This document shows, one piece after another, positions 1 to 8,955 of a DNA stretch of 64,000 nucleotides. The notes beneath the pieces were generated by a model. That model was not told where the DNA came from and made no database searches. It saw only the letters and a list, made by a program, of their open reading frames with translations. The stretch is from Mucilaginibacter sp. dw_454 (GTDB lineage: Bacteria > Bacteroidota > Bacteroidia > Sphingobacteriales > Sphingobacteriaceae): contig NZ_JAAVVB010000001.1 in the NCBI RefSeq assembly GCF_018449775.1, positions 1,054,001 through 1,118,000 of the forward strand, read 5' to 3'. The translations under genes were made by a program, and so were the position numbers. Position 1 is the stretch's first letter, and the number at the start of each line of letters is the position of its first letter.

Positions 1-1
1 A

Positions 2-1804
2 CGCAACGCATTGAACGGAGACCGTGTTAAAGTTTACGTTTATGCCAAAAGCAAAGGCAGCCGCAAAGAGGGAGAGGTTATTGAAATCATTAATCGCGCC
101 AAAATGGAGTTTACGGGTATCGTCAAACTGTCAGACCGTTACGCGTTTTTTATTCCCGATGATCGTAAAATGATGCACGACATTTTCATCCCAATGGGTG
201 AATTGAATGGTGCAAAAAATGGCATCAAAGCGGTAGCGGAAATTACCGACTGGCCCGCGCAGGCTAAAAATCCGGTTGGCCGTATCAAGCATATCCTGGG
301 TGTACAAGGTGATAACGATACTGAGATGAACGCCATCCTGGCTGAATATGGTTTCCCGTTATCGTTCCCTGCTGAGGTTGAACATGATGCCGAATCTATA
401 TCAGCGGATATTACGCCGCAGGAAATTGCTAAACGCAGAGACTGCCGTGATATCACCACATTTACCATTGACCCTTTTGATGCCAAGGACTTTGACGACG
501 CTATATCATTTAAAATATTAGAGAATGGTAATTATGAAGTTGGCGTGCACATTGCCGATGTATCACACTATATCATCCCTGATTCTGCTTTAGATAAAGA
601 AGCGTTCGATCGCGGCACTTCGGTTTACCTCGTAGACCGTGTGATACCGATGCTACCGGAGCGTTTATCGAACGGTTTATGCTCACTACGCCCCAACGAG
701 GACAAGTTATGCTTCGCCGCTATTTTTGAGTTAGATGAAAAAGCCAACATCGTGAACGAATGGTTTGGTAAAACAGTAATCCATTCTAACCGCCGTTTCA
801 CTTATGAGGAAGTACAGGAGGTTATAGAAACCAAAGAAGGCGATTATAAATACGAAATACTGAAACTGAATGAGCTGGCTTATATCCTGCGAGATCGTAA
901 GTTTAAGAATGGCGCTATCAGCTTTGAAACTACCGAAGTTAAGTTTATACTAGACGAAAAAGGCCGCCCGACTGGTGTTTACGTTAAAGAACGTAAAGAT
1001 GCTCATAAACTAATTGAAGATTTTATGCTCCTGGCTAACCGCAAGGTAGCCGAGTTTGTAAGCAAAAAAGGCAAGGGCAAGCAAAAATATACTTTTGTTT
1101 ACCGCGCGCATGACTCGCCAAAACCTGATGCATTGGCCAGTTTTGCCACTTTTGCTGCAAGATTTGGCTATAAGATCAACACCAAATCAGACAAAGAAAC
1201 TGCTAAATCATTAAACCATTTAATGGAAGATGTAGAGGGCAAAAAAGAACAAAATGTATTGACACATTTGGCTATCCGGTCGATGGCTAAAGCTATTTAT
1301 ACCACTAAAAGCAGTAGTCACTACGGCTTAGCATTTGATCATTATACACACTTTACCTCGCCTATCCGCCGTTACCCCGATGTGATGGTACACCGTTTAT
1401 TGCAGCATTATTTAGATGGCGGGCAATCTGTAAATGCAGATCATTATGAGAAAATGTGTCAACATGCATCGCAAATGGAAAAACGTGCTGCCGATGCTGA
1501 ACGAGCTTCAGTTAAATACAAACAGGCTGAGTTTTTAAAGGATCAGATTGGCACAATTTACAGTGGTGTTATCTCTGGTGTTACCGAATGGGGTATGTAT
1601 GTGGAAATTATTGAAAATAAATGCGAGGGCATGATTCGCCTGCGTGATATCTCTGATGATTTTTATACTTTAGACGAGAAAAATTACCAGATCATTGGCC
1701 AACGTAAAAAGAAAGTTTACCGTTTAGGCGATGAGGTAAAGATCAAAGTCAAAAACGTCGACCTTACCAAAAAACAAATTGATTTTTCGTTAGTACAAGA
1801 TTAG
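2..1804 (+). CDS. rnr: Ribonuclease R, 5'-truncated by window edge
   Basis: This is a processive 3'-5' exoribonuclease that degrades structured RNA in the cytoplasm. The frame is open to the left edge, so the true start lies outside the window; the TTG at 11 is an internal Leu codon, not a start. About 600 residues are visible. They hold cold-shock-like domains, the RNB catalytic domain with the Asp-rich motif DPFDAKDFDDA about 155 residues in (Mg-binding aspartates intact), and a C-terminal S1 domain in roughly the last 85 residues. RNase II is the alternative, but the S1 domain together with the lysine-rich linker and cold-shock part fits RNase R. It ends 86 bases before the polyprenyl synthase gene. 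Confidence 0.93.
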   Translation, partial: RNALNGDRVKVYVYAKSKGSRKEGEVIEIINRAKMEFTGIVKLSDRYAFFIPDDRKMMHDIFIPMGELNGAKNGIKAVAEITDWPAQAKNPVGRIKHILGVQGDNDTEMNAILAEYGFPLSFPAEVEHDAESISADITPQEIAKRRDCRDITTFTIDPFDAKDFDDAISFKILENGNYEVGVHIADVSHYIIPDSALDKEAFDRGTSVYLVDRVIPMLPERLSNGLCSLRPNEDKLCFAAIFELDEKANIVNEWFGKTVIHSNRRFTYEEVQEVIETKEGDYKYEILKLNELAYILRDRKFKNGAISFETTEVKFILDEKGRPTGVYVKERKDAHKLIEDFMLLANRKVAEFVSKKGKGKQKYTFVYRAHDSPKPDALASFATFAARFGYKINTKSDKETAKSLNHLMEDVEGKKEQNVLTHLAIRSMAKAIYTTKSSSHYGLAFDHYTHFTSPIRRYPDVMVHRLLQHYLDGGQSVNADHYEKMCQHASQMEKRAADAERASVKYKQAEFLKDQIGTIYSGVISGVTEWGMYVEIIENKCEGMIRLRDISDDFYTLDEKNYQIIGQRKKKVYRLGDEVKIKVKNVDLTKKQIDFSLVQD

Positions 1805-1810
1805 TATATA

Positions 1811-1872
1811 GTTGATTAAGTTGGATTGAGTTGATTAAGTTAAAAACGGTGTAACCACCCACCTTATCAACC
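1811..1872. repeat. Intergenic short-word direct and inverted repeat
   Basis: The 12-base word GTTGATTAAGTT occurs at 1811-1822 and again at 1830-1841. A related word on the opposite strand at 1859-1872 (CCACCTTATCAACC) makes an imperfect inverted repeat with 1811-1824. It fills the gap between rnr and the polyprenyl synthase. It belongs to the same style of near-tandem, short-word intergenic elements seen at several places in this window. Confidence 0.5.
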
Positions 1873-1890
1873 ATTCACCATACACCACAC

Positions 1891-2865
1891 ATGAGAGAAC
1901 TACAAGATCTGCAGCTGTTAATTGATAACGCCGTTACCGAGCTTAAATACCCGCCATACCCTGCCGAGCTATACGAGCCTATTTACTATATACTGAGCAT
2001 GGGTGGTAAACGCATGCGCCCTGCGCTGCTTTTAATGGCTTGCGATCTGTTTGGTGGCGATGTGGAAAAAGCCTTGCCGCCTGCTTTGGCTATCGAGGTA
2101 TTTCATAACTTCACTTTGATGCACGATGACATTATGGACAATGCACCGCTGCGTCGTGGTAAAACTACCGTACATGAGCGTTGGAACCAGAATGCTGCCA
2201 TCCTATCAGGAGATGTGATGTTGATTGAAGGCTATAAGCTGATGATGCAGGTTGAGGACAGATTACTACGTGTTATTCTCGATATATTTAACACCACCGC
2301 CGTTGGGGTGTGCGAGGGCCAGCAACTGGATATGGATTTTGAGAATCGTAACAATGTAAAAATCGACGAGTATATCTACATGATCAAACTAAAGACGGCT
2401 GTAGTACTAGGTGGTGCTTTAAAAATAGGTTCTATTTTAGGCGGTGCGGATATGAAAGATGCCGAACTAATTGCAGAGTTTGGCGAGAATCTGGGTCTGG
2501 CCTTCCAACTGCAGGATGATATACTGGATGTATACGGTTCGCCTGAAAAATTTGGCAAACAGGTTGGTGGTGATATTATCTCCAACAAAAAAACCTACTT
2601 ATTAATCAAGTCGTTAGAACTGGCCGATCAACAGCAAACAGCTGACCTGCACAAATGGATCGACACGAAAAATTTCGACAACCACGAGAAAGTTGAAGCA
2701 GTAACCAGTATCTACAATGCCGTTCAGGTAAAACAACACGCCGAAACCACCATGCATGAATATGCAGACCGTGCGTTTGAAGCTTTAGAAAAGATCAATC
2801 TTCCTGAAGAAAACAAACAGTATCTGCGAGATTTTGCAGACAGTTTGATGGTGCGCGAATATTAG
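1891..2865 (+). CDS. Polyprenyl diphosphate synthase (IspA/IspB-like)
   Basis: This is a trans-isoprenyl diphosphate synthase. It condenses isopentenyl diphosphate onto an allylic diphosphate to make chains for menaquinone or other lipids, in the cytoplasm. Both Asp-rich motifs are intact: DDIMD at residues 79-83, followed by RRGKTTVH, and DDILD at 210-214. The length of 324 residues is normal for the family. The product chain length (farnesyl, geranylgeranyl or octaprenyl) cannot be fixed by eye. Dxr, an earlier enzyme of the same isoprenoid supply, is encoded at about 18.8 kb but in a separate unit. The TonB-domain gene follows after 10 bases and may be co-transcribed. Confidence 0.9.
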   Translation: MRELQDLQLLIDNAVTELKYPPYPAELYEPIYYILSMGGKRMRPALLLMACDLFGGDVEKALPPALAIEVFHNFTLMHDDIMDNAPLRRGKTTVHERWNQNAAILSGDVMLIEGYKLMMQVEDRLLRVILDIFNTTAVGVCEGQQLDMDFENRNNVKIDEYIYMIKLKTAVVLGGALKIGSILGGADMKDAELIAEFGENLGLAFQLQDDILDVYGSPEKFGKQVGGDIISNKKTYLLIKSLELADQQQTADLHKWIDTKNFDNHEKVEAVTSIYNAVQVKQHAETTMHEYADRAFEALEKINLPEENKQYLRDFADSLMVREY

Positions 2866-2875
2866 GTACCGAGGT

Positions 2876-3295
2876 ATGAAATACTTAATTTCAATAGTTT
2901 TTCTTACATTTTCATATTGTATAACCAACGCACAAATTAACAGCGGTAATCACAACCCAGACACTAACAAGTTTTTTGGCGAGCCGATGGAGACAGCACC
3001 TGAATATCTGGGTGGTAGCAAAGCGTTAGCAGCGTATCTGTCAGACAATATACATTACCCGGCAACTGCAAGAAAAAATAATATACAAGGACGAGCGATC
3101 CTGGATTTTATTGTTGAAAAAAACGGCGAAATAACTGATGTGAGGATAGTTCGGCACCTGTCACCTCTATTAGACACAGAAGCGGTCAGAGTAATAAAAG
3201 GAATGCCAAAATGGAAGCCTGGCACCCAGAATTACAAGCCGATTTGTGTACGTTATGCACTTCCGATAAACTTTGCTTTACTGTCAAAAAAATAA
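2876..3295 (+). CDS. Secreted TonB C-terminal domain protein
   Basis: This is a 139-residue protein with a Sec signal peptide (about residues 1-19) and a single TonB C-terminal domain. The domain shows the typical Bacteroidota pattern: EYLGGSKALAAYL, NIHYPATA, QGRAILDFIVEKNGEITDV, then MPKWKPG and a final LPINFAL. It lacks the proline-rich periplasmic spacer and a clear retained membrane anchor, so it is not an obvious energy-transducing TonB. Such stand-alone domains are common in Bacteroidota and their partners are unknown. It starts 10 bases after the polyprenyl synthase, which suggests one transcript. Confidence 0.82.
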   Translation: MKYLISIVFLTFSYCITNAQINSGNHNPDTNKFFGEPMETAPEYLGGSKALAAYLSDNIHYPATARKNNIQGRAILDFIVEKNGEITDVRIVRHLSPLLDTEAVRVIKGMPKWKPGTQNYKPICVRYALPINFALLSKK

Positions 3296-3396
3296 CAAGT
3301 CCGCTTTCTATTTTAGTATCAGCTTTTTTACAGCCGGTTAATTCCTTCATGCCGATTATAATCAGCATATTTAGGTAATCCAATATAACCTAATGT

Positions 3397-4938
3397 ATGA
3401 AAGCCAAAAAGCTGTCGCCCGGCAATAGTATTGCGGGCAACAATTCACGACGTGTGTTCTTAAAAAATGGCGCTCTACTTAGTCTGGCAGTGGCCAGCAG
3501 TCCGCTTATTAAGATCTCGTCGGCAATTGCTTCACCTTCTACCAAAGAATTCATCAACGGCATACAGGTTGGCATGGCTTCATTTGCCGATGAGGGTATT
3601 GATCACGTTTTGGATACTTTGCAAAAACGTGGAGCAATCAACACTATATTCCTGAATACTTTTACCTATGGCGATGGCCTATCAGGCAGGCAAGTTGCTG
3701 GTCAGCCTTTTCCCGATCATGGACCCCAGGAAGCCGATAAAAACTACCATGGAGGTAATTATGCTATCCCCCACGCTAAATATTATCAAAATACAGTTTT
3801 AAAAGATACCCGTTCGCCGGAATATGGCAGTCGCGATTTAGTGGCCGAAGTTGTAAAAGGCGCACACAAACGTGGCATGGAAGTATTTTCTACCATCGAA
3901 GATCAATGGCGCGACGATATACCGGGGATTGATCAATGCCACGAGGTAGATCTGGTGGGCCGTAAGGCAAAAACCACTTGCCTGTTTAATCCAAACATAC
4001 GTGCTTTTTGGACAGATCTGGCCACCGATACATGTACCAGTTATGATTTGGATGGTATTGTATTCTTTAATGAGCGCAGTGGCCCACTGTTAAATGCTTT
4101 GGGTGCCAGTCATTTGGTGGGTACTGTAGATCCATCGCGCTCCACTTGTTTTTGCGAATATCACCAAGCCGCGGCCAAAGCGCGGGGTATTAACTTTGAA
4201 CGTACCAAAGAAGGTTATCATAAACTGGATGAGTTTGCCAAAGCCTGCCAGGCCGATCAACGCCCCAGCGATGGATATTATGTGGAGTTCCAGCGTATCA
4301 TGCTGGAATATCCGGAAATTGTCGCCTGGGATAGATTATTTGATTTTGGCAAGCACCAGATTGTAGACGACGTTTACAAAGCAGTAAAAGCTTTGGGCAA
4401 AAAGCAGTTAGTAGGTTTGCATATTGAGCACGTTAATTCGTTCAATCCGTTCTTCCGTGCTACCCGCGATTATGAAGATCTGGCTAAACGTGTGGATTTC
4501 CTAAAAATTGTAGTTTACAACAATTGCGGCGGCGAGCGTTATCAGCACTTTATCAAAAATATCCATTCTACTATGTTTAAGGATATTCCTTTCGAAGAAT
4601 TGATGCGGTTCAACAATCATTTACTGGGTTATAGTTTAAGTGAGGCTTCTTATGATGATCTGCCAAAGGCAGGCCTGTCGCCTGATTATGTATATCGTGA
4701 AACGCAAAGAGCGCTTATTGGGTCGAAAGGTAAATGTTTGATCCTGCCCGGTATCGATATCGGCATCCCGGTAGGTAAAAACAGTCGTAAACAATCTCCG
4801 GATGATGTCTACCAGGCTACTATGGCTGCTTATAAGGCCGGCGCCAATGGCGTGATTATATCCCGTAAATATTCTGAAATGAAATTAGACCTGATCGATG
4901 CGGCCGGCCGAGCCATCCGCGAAGCGATAAAAGGTTAA
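3397..4938 (+). CDS. Tat-exported putative TIM-barrel glycoside hydrolase
   Basis: The N-terminus carries a twin-arginine signal (SRRVFLKNGALLSLAVA, residues about 22-38), so a folded protein is predicted to be exported by Tat. The 513-residue body has the look of a beta/alpha barrel: it opens with GIQVGMASFADEGIDHVLDTL, then alternating hydrophobic strands and helices, and acidic candidates in DLDGIVFFNER. I do not recognise a numbered CAZy family, and no catalytic pair can be assigned by eye. It is followed after 15 bases by a GH92 alpha-mannosidase that also has a Tat signal, so the two probably act together on a mannose-containing glycan. A small inverted repeat, TTAGGT/ACCTAA (3371-3376 and 3388-3393), lies just before the start. 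Confidence 0.6.
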   Translation: MKAKKLSPGNSIAGNNSRRVFLKNGALLSLAVASSPLIKISSAIASPSTKEFINGIQVGMASFADEGIDHVLDTLQKRGAINTIFLNTFTYGDGLSGRQVAGQPFPDHGPQEADKNYHGGNYAIPHAKYYQNTVLKDTRSPEYGSRDLVAEVVKGAHKRGMEVFSTIEDQWRDDIPGIDQCHEVDLVGRKAKTTCLFNPNIRAFWTDLATDTCTSYDLDGIVFFNERSGPLLNALGASHLVGTVDPSRSTCFCEYHQAAAKARGINFERTKEGYHKLDEFAKACQADQRPSDGYYVEFQRIMLEYPEIVAWDRLFDFGKHQIVDDVYKAVKALGKKQLVGLHIEHVNSFNPFFRATRDYEDLAKRVDFLKIVVYNNCGGERYQHFIKNIHSTMFKDIPFEELMRFNNHLLGYSLSEASYDDLPKAGLSPDYVYRETQRALIGSKGKCLILPGIDIGIPVGKNSRKQSPDDVYQATMAAYKAGANGVIISRKYSEMKLDLIDAAGRAIREAIKG

Positions 4939-4953
4939 AAGATATTCTATACC

Positions 4954-7266
4954 ATGAAGGAAAAACCAAAGGACGGCTTATCTCGCCGTAAGTTTATGCA
5001 AGCTGGTGGCATCATAGCCGCCGCCACAGTTATCCCAACACAATTAAAGGCATCGGCAGATAAAATTACTGATCCGGTACCTGCGTCTCCAGCCGAGGAT
5101 GATTTCCTGGAATACATCGACCCAATTATAGGCAATATAGCCCCGCTATTAAATACAAACAGGCCGGTGGTACATTTGCCTAATCAAATGGTACGTACGC
5201 ATCCCAGGCGTCAGGATTATCTGGATGATCAGATTACCGGGTTTCCCTTATTGTCATTAAACGTTATCACCCCACAAACTATCTTTTCTGTTCGCCCGGC
5301 TAAAGGGCAATTAGACAATTCAGCCTGGAATGACCGGTTAACATACGATCACGACATGGAGATCACGCGGCCATGGTATTATTCAACTATGTTGATTGAA
5401 AAAGGTATCCGCGTTGAAAATACGGTTAGTGCCAAAGGCGGCATCTATCGGTTTACTTTTCCGAAAGGCATTGAGAAGCACGTGTTGCTTACCCATTGTT
5501 ATGCTAGCGGCTTATATGATATCGAAGGTAACACAGTAACCGGAACCGAATTTGTAAACGATGCTATCCATGCGCAAAAAGGCAAAGCTTATATGTACGG
5601 CGTGTTTTCAGGCCATGGAATAAGCTCAAAGTCAGAAGGCGATAAAGATTGGGGTAAATACACGGTGCAAGGCGCATTAGCAACGCCGAAAATGATGGAT
5701 GGACAAAAGATAGCGATGAGCTATTCTAAATCAGATCCGGATCAGATTGAGTTTCGCTTCGCGGTATCGTTCATCAGTGTTGAACAGGCCAAACAGAATT
5801 ATCAAAATGAAATAGCCGACATAACTTTCGATCAACTAGCAGCAAAAGGTAAAGCCATTTGGAAAAAAACTATCGACCAAATAAAAGTCGAAGGTGGTAC
5901 TATAGGTCAGCGACGCACTTTCTATACCGCGCTATACCGCACTTATGTACGAATGGTCGACATCAACGAGGGCGGTAAATATTTTAGCGGTTATGACGAC
6001 AAGGTGCACAGCGACAAGCGCGCCATGTATACCGAAGACTATACCTGGGGAGATTATATAGCCCAACATCCGCTGCGCGCGATATTGAACCCGGAGCAAG
6101 AGGGCGACATGCTTCAATCGTACGTTAACATGTATGAGCAAAGTGGCTGGGTTCCCGAGTATCCAAAAGTATATGGCGACAGACCCGGCATGTTTGGTTT
6201 CTACTCTTCTGTCATGTTTTTAGATGGTTATCGAAAGGGCATCCGAAACTTCGATGCTAAGAAAGCTTTGGAAGGAATGCTGAAGAATGCTGAGCAAGCT
6301 ACTATGCTGGCCTCTACAAACGGCCCCAAAGGGGCGCTGGAAGACTTTTATCACGAAAAAGGCTATTACTCTGCTCTGCACGTTGGCGAGGCGGAGACGG
6401 ACCCTTTTGCCAAAGCACACCATAGTGCACGTTCGGCGGTCGCGGTAACACTGGCAGCCAGCTATAATGATTGGGCGGTAGCACAGTTGGCTAAAGAATT
6501 GGGCGATAACGAAGTTTATAAAAGGTATCTCCCAAAAGCGAATAACTATAAAAACCTTTGGAGCAATGACAAAATGTTATTTATGCCTAAGGATGACAAG
6601 GGTGAGTGGGTTGACATCGACCCAAAAATGCAGGGACAGTCTTACTATAACGAGAACAATGGCTACACTTACAAATGGGGTGTACAACATGATATTCCAG
6701 GTTTGATTGAACTGATGGGCGGCAAAGATAAGTTTGAACATGAGCTTGATCAGCTTTTTCGTGAAGGTTTGGGCACTAGTCGCGCGGCGTTTTACGATAA
6801 GTTTCCAGACATGACATCGTTGATTGGTCAGTTCTCTATGGGTAACCAGTGCGCATTCCAAATACCATACCTATTCAACTATACCAATAATCCGTGGAAG
6901 ACTCAAAAATGGACGCGTTTTATCCTGGACGTTTATTTTAAAGACAATGTGCTTGGAGTAGCGGGTGACGAGGATGGGGGTTCTATGTCATCGGTTGTTG
7001 TATTTTCTGCCATGGGATTTTTCCCGATACAGCCCGGCTCACCGATGTATACCATCACGAGTCCGCTATTTAGTAAGATCACAATCGATTTGCATAATGG
7101 CAAAACCTTTACCTTAATAGCCAAAGGATCATCCAAGACGAAGAAATATATACAGTCGGCATCAATGAATGGTAAGAAGTTGGATAAACTTTGGTTTTCT
7201 CACCAGGAATTGCTTGACGGCGGTACTTTGGTGTTAGAGATGGGCGAAATGCCGGTGCAGGCGTAA
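4954..7266 (+). CDS. GH92 alpha-1,2-mannosidase family protein, Tat-exported
   Basis: GH92 enzymes are calcium-dependent exo-alpha-mannosidases acting on N-glycan or yeast-type mannans. Family signatures are present: YTEDYTWGDY and EQSGWVPEYP in the middle, NNGYTYKWGVQHDIPGL near residue 570, and GDEDGGSMSSVVVFSAMG near residue 670 followed by FFPIQPGSP. At 770 residues it has the usual beta-sandwich plus (alpha/alpha)6 barrel length. The N-terminus has SRRKFMQAGGIIAAATV, a twin-arginine signal. That is unusual, because most Bacteroidota GH92 enzymes are Sec-exported lipoproteins. It forms a unit with the preceding Tat-exported protein. A hairpin at 7278-7310 follows the stop. Confidence 0.9.
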   Translation: MKEKPKDGLSRRKFMQAGGIIAAATVIPTQLKASADKITDPVPASPAEDDFLEYIDPIIGNIAPLLNTNRPVVHLPNQMVRTHPRRQDYLDDQITGFPLLSLNVITPQTIFSVRPAKGQLDNSAWNDRLTYDHDMEITRPWYYSTMLIEKGIRVENTVSAKGGIYRFTFPKGIEKHVLLTHCYASGLYDIEGNTVTGTEFVNDAIHAQKGKAYMYGVFSGHGISSKSEGDKDWGKYTVQGALATPKMMDGQKIAMSYSKSDPDQIEFRFAVSFISVEQAKQNYQNEIADITFDQLAAKGKAIWKKTIDQIKVEGGTIGQRRTFYTALYRTYVRMVDINEGGKYFSGYDDKVHSDKRAMYTEDYTWGDYIAQHPLRAILNPEQEGDMLQSYVNMYEQSGWVPEYPKVYGDRPGMFGFYSSVMFLDGYRKGIRNFDAKKALEGMLKNAEQATMLASTNGPKGALEDFYHEKGYYSALHVGEAETDPFAKAHHSARSAVAVTLAASYNDWAVAQLAKELGDNEVYKRYLPKANNYKNLWSNDKMLFMPKDDKGEWVDIDPKMQGQSYYNENNGYTYKWGVQHDIPGLIELMGGKDKFEHELDQLFREGLGTSRAAFYDKFPDMTSLIGQFSMGNQCAFQIPYLFNYTNNPWKTQKWTRFILDVYFKDNVLGVAGDEDGGSMSSVVVFSAMGFFPIQPGSPMYTITSPLFSKITIDLHNGKTFTLIAKGSSKTKKYIQSASMNGKKLDKLWFSHQELLDGGTLVLEMGEMPVQA

Positions 7267-7277
7267 CCGTTTAGAAC

Positions 7278-7310
7278 AGACTTACGAAGTTTTTGAAACT
7301 TCGTAAGTCT
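7278..7310. repeat. Perfect 15-bp hairpin after GH92 gene
   Basis: The arms 7278-7292 and 7296-7310 are perfectly complementary (AGACTTACGAAGTTT and its complement) around a 3-base loop. No long T run follows, so it may be a dispersed palindromic repeat that also acts as an mRNA 3' end rather than a classic terminator. It lies between the convergent GH92 and rpmA genes, next to a more typical terminator. Confidence 0.7.
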
Positions 7311-7320
7311 TCACCACAAA

Positions 7321-7350
7321 AAAAGCCCGCATCATTGATACGGGCTTTTA
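7321..7350. terminator. Bidirectional terminator between GH92 gene and rpmA
   Basis: The stem AAAAGCCCG (7321-7329) pairs with CGGGCTTTT (7341-7349) around an 11-base loop. It has A residues before it and T residues after it, so it reads as an intrinsic terminator in both directions. It ends 20 bases from the rpmA stop codon. Confidence 0.75.
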
Positions 7351-7369
7351 TATTTTAAGTGCTTACTGA

Positions 7370-7828
7370 TTACTCAGCAGCTTCTGTTGCTTCTTCAGCA
7401 TCGGCAGCTTTCTTTTTAGGAGCTGCTGCTTTTTTTGCTTTTGGAGCTGCTGTTTCTTCAGCTACCGGAGCTGCTGCAGTTTCTGCAACGACTTCAGGTG
7501 CTTTTTCAACAATAGGTTTAGCTGCTGCTTTAGCTTTTGGAGCTGGTGCAGCATCTTCAATTACAGGAGCAGTTTGGAAAGGAACTACAGATACGTATGA
7601 ACGGTTGTCTGCTTTCTTTTTGAAAACCACTTCTCCTGCTACTAAAGCAAATAATGTATGATCTTTACCGATACCTACGTTAAGGCCCGGATTGTGTTTT
7701 GTACCACGTTGACGAACGATGATGTTACCAGCAATAGCAGGCTGACCACCGAAAATCTTGATACCTAAACGTTTGCTATGCGATTCGCGGCCGTTTCTTG
7801 AACTACCGGCCCCTTTTTTGTGTGCCAT
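7370..7828 (-). CDS. rpmA: 50S ribosomal protein L27 with long Ala/Lys/Glu tail
   Basis: L27 sits near the peptidyl transferase centre of the large subunit. Residues 1-87 are a normal L27: [53 protein letters not shown]. The N-terminus begins directly with the mature AHKKG type sequence, with no cleavable Firmicutes-type leader. Residues from about 88 to 152 form an added low-complexity tail of Ala, Pro, Lys and Glu (repeats such as [16 protein letters not shown]), nearly doubling the protein. It follows rplU by 50 bases on the same strand, as is standard, and shares its promoter. Confidence 0.95.
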   Translation of the reverse strand: MAHKKGAGSSRNGRESHSKRLGIKIFGGQPAIAGNIIVRQRGTKHNPGLNVGIGKDHTLFALVAGEVVFKKKADNRSYVSVVPFQTAPVIEDAAPAPKAKAAAKPIVEKAPEVVAETAAAPVAEETAAPKAKKAAAPKKKAADAEEATEAAE

Positions 7829-7878
7829 TCTCTTATATTTTTATGATCGGCATAAAACCAATCGTTTTAAAAATCTGA

Positions 7879-8187
7879 TTATAAAGTAATACCGGTGATC
7901 TGGATCTTGGTAAATTGCTGACGGTGACCGTTTTTCTTTTTGTAACCTTTTCTTCTTTTCTTTTTGAAGATTATTACTTTATCACCTTTTAAATGAGACA
8001 GGATCGTAGCCGATACTTTAGCACTTGTCAAATCAGTTCCTAATTTGAATTTGCCTTCGTTTTCTGCTAACAACACATTGCCAAATTCAATACTAGCGCC
8101 TTCATCACCTTGTAATCTGTGTACAAAGATCTGCTGGTCTTTAGCAACTTTAAATTGCTGTCCTGCTATACTTACTATTGCGTACAT
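7879..8187 (-). CDS. rplU: 50S ribosomal protein L21
   Basis: This 102-residue ribosomal protein binds 23S rRNA. It starts MYAIVSIAGQQFKVAKDQ and has the basic RRKGYKKKNGHRQQFTKI segment near the C-terminus, as L21 proteins do. It is the first gene of the rplU-rpmA unit, with a good promoter 34 bases upstream of its start codon. Confidence 0.97.
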   Translation of the reverse strand: MYAIVSIAGQQFKVAKDQQIFVHRLQGDEGASIEFGNVLLAENEGKFKLGTDLTSAKVSATILSHLKGDKVIIFKKKRRKGYKKKNGHRQQFTKIQITGITL

Positions 8188-8220
8188 GGTTTGTTAATTA
8201 TTGTTTTAAAATTCGAGGTG

Positions 8221-8251
8221 CAAATATAGCATATTTATTTAAATAAAACAA
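8221..8251 (-). promoter_or_regulatory. rplU-rpmA promoter, -33 TTG and -7 TATATTTG
   Basis: On the reverse strand, TTG (8251-8249) is followed by 20 bases and then TATATTTG (8228-8221). This matches the Bacteroidota housekeeping sigma consensus (TTG, about 19-21 bases, TAnnTTTG). Transcription would begin about 25-30 bases before the rplU start codon. The region between the boxes is almost pure A/T. Confidence 0.7.
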
Positions 8252-8263
8252 TGCAAGTAATAA

Positions 8264-8950
8264 TTACTTTCCGCATTGCTTTTGCAAATCATCGCTATAT
8301 CCTTTGGGTATGGGTTGGCCACCCAACTTCATGCATTCATCATAGTACCTTTTGGCATTAGTGCAATCCTGCTTATAAAAATAAGCAGCAGATAATTTGA
8401 ATAGCGTGTTTTGATTATTAGGATCGATATTATATGATTTGATAAAAAGGTTAATAGCATCATCAAGGTAATGCATTTCTTTTGTACCAAAAAAATAAGA
8501 TGTGTAGATAGTAGCTTTATCTGTTAAAAGATTAGAACTTTCTGGATTTATAGTAAGCCCTTTATCTAATTGCCTTAGCGCCTCGTCATTATCCCCGAAA
8601 GTAAAATACACAGCGCCATATCCCCAATAGACATTTTCGTTTTTAGGCTCAAGCAACCACGCCTGGTTAAAACGTTTCATTGCAGTTTCTATATCTCCCT
8701 GATAAAGATATTTAAAACCAAGCTCTACCATGTGGGCCGATGCTTTTAAACGCGTCGGGTATTGTGAAAGGGCGGCTTTAATAAAGGTATTATCCTCTTC
8801 TGTTTGCTCTTTTGTTTTAGCAAGACCGCCATACTCAGGCTGCAGATTAATTGCTGACGATGCGTCTTGTTTGAATTGAGTGTAAGTAAGCTGCTGCGCG
8901 ATTGATGGAAAAGCCATTAAACAGAGAAAAAATACTAATACATTTTTCAT
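8264..8950 (-). CDS. Secreted tetratricopeptide-repeat protein
   Basis: This 228-residue protein has a Sec signal peptide (MKNVLVFFLCLMAFPSIAQQ). TPR helices follow: AFRFNQ-type pairs such as GDIETAMKRFNQAWLLEPKNENVYWGYG, and a second pair at GDNDEALRQLDKGLTINPESSNLL. It is probably a periplasmic protein-protein interaction module with no catalytic residues. It lies 5 bases downstream of the hypothetical membrane protein gene at 8956 on the same strand and is likely co-transcribed with it. The function is unknown. Confidence 0.75.
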   Translation of the reverse strand: MKNVLVFFLCLMAFPSIAQQLTYTQFKQDASSAINLQPEYGGLAKTKEQTEEDNTFIKAALSQYPTRLKASAHMVELGFKYLYQGDIETAMKRFNQAWLLEPKNENVYWGYGAVYFTFGDNDEALRQLDKGLTINPESSNLLTDKATIYTSYFFGTKEMHYLDDAINLFIKSYNIDPNNQNTLFKLSAAYFYKQDCTNAKRYYDECMKLGGQPIPKGYSDDLQKQCGK

Positions 8951-8955
8951 AGTGT

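Noticed and set aside
7359-7661. Ala-rich 100-codon frame on the plus strand
   Set aside because: It is the antisense shadow of the low-complexity L27 tail; the Ala/Lys codons give an open frame on the other strand.
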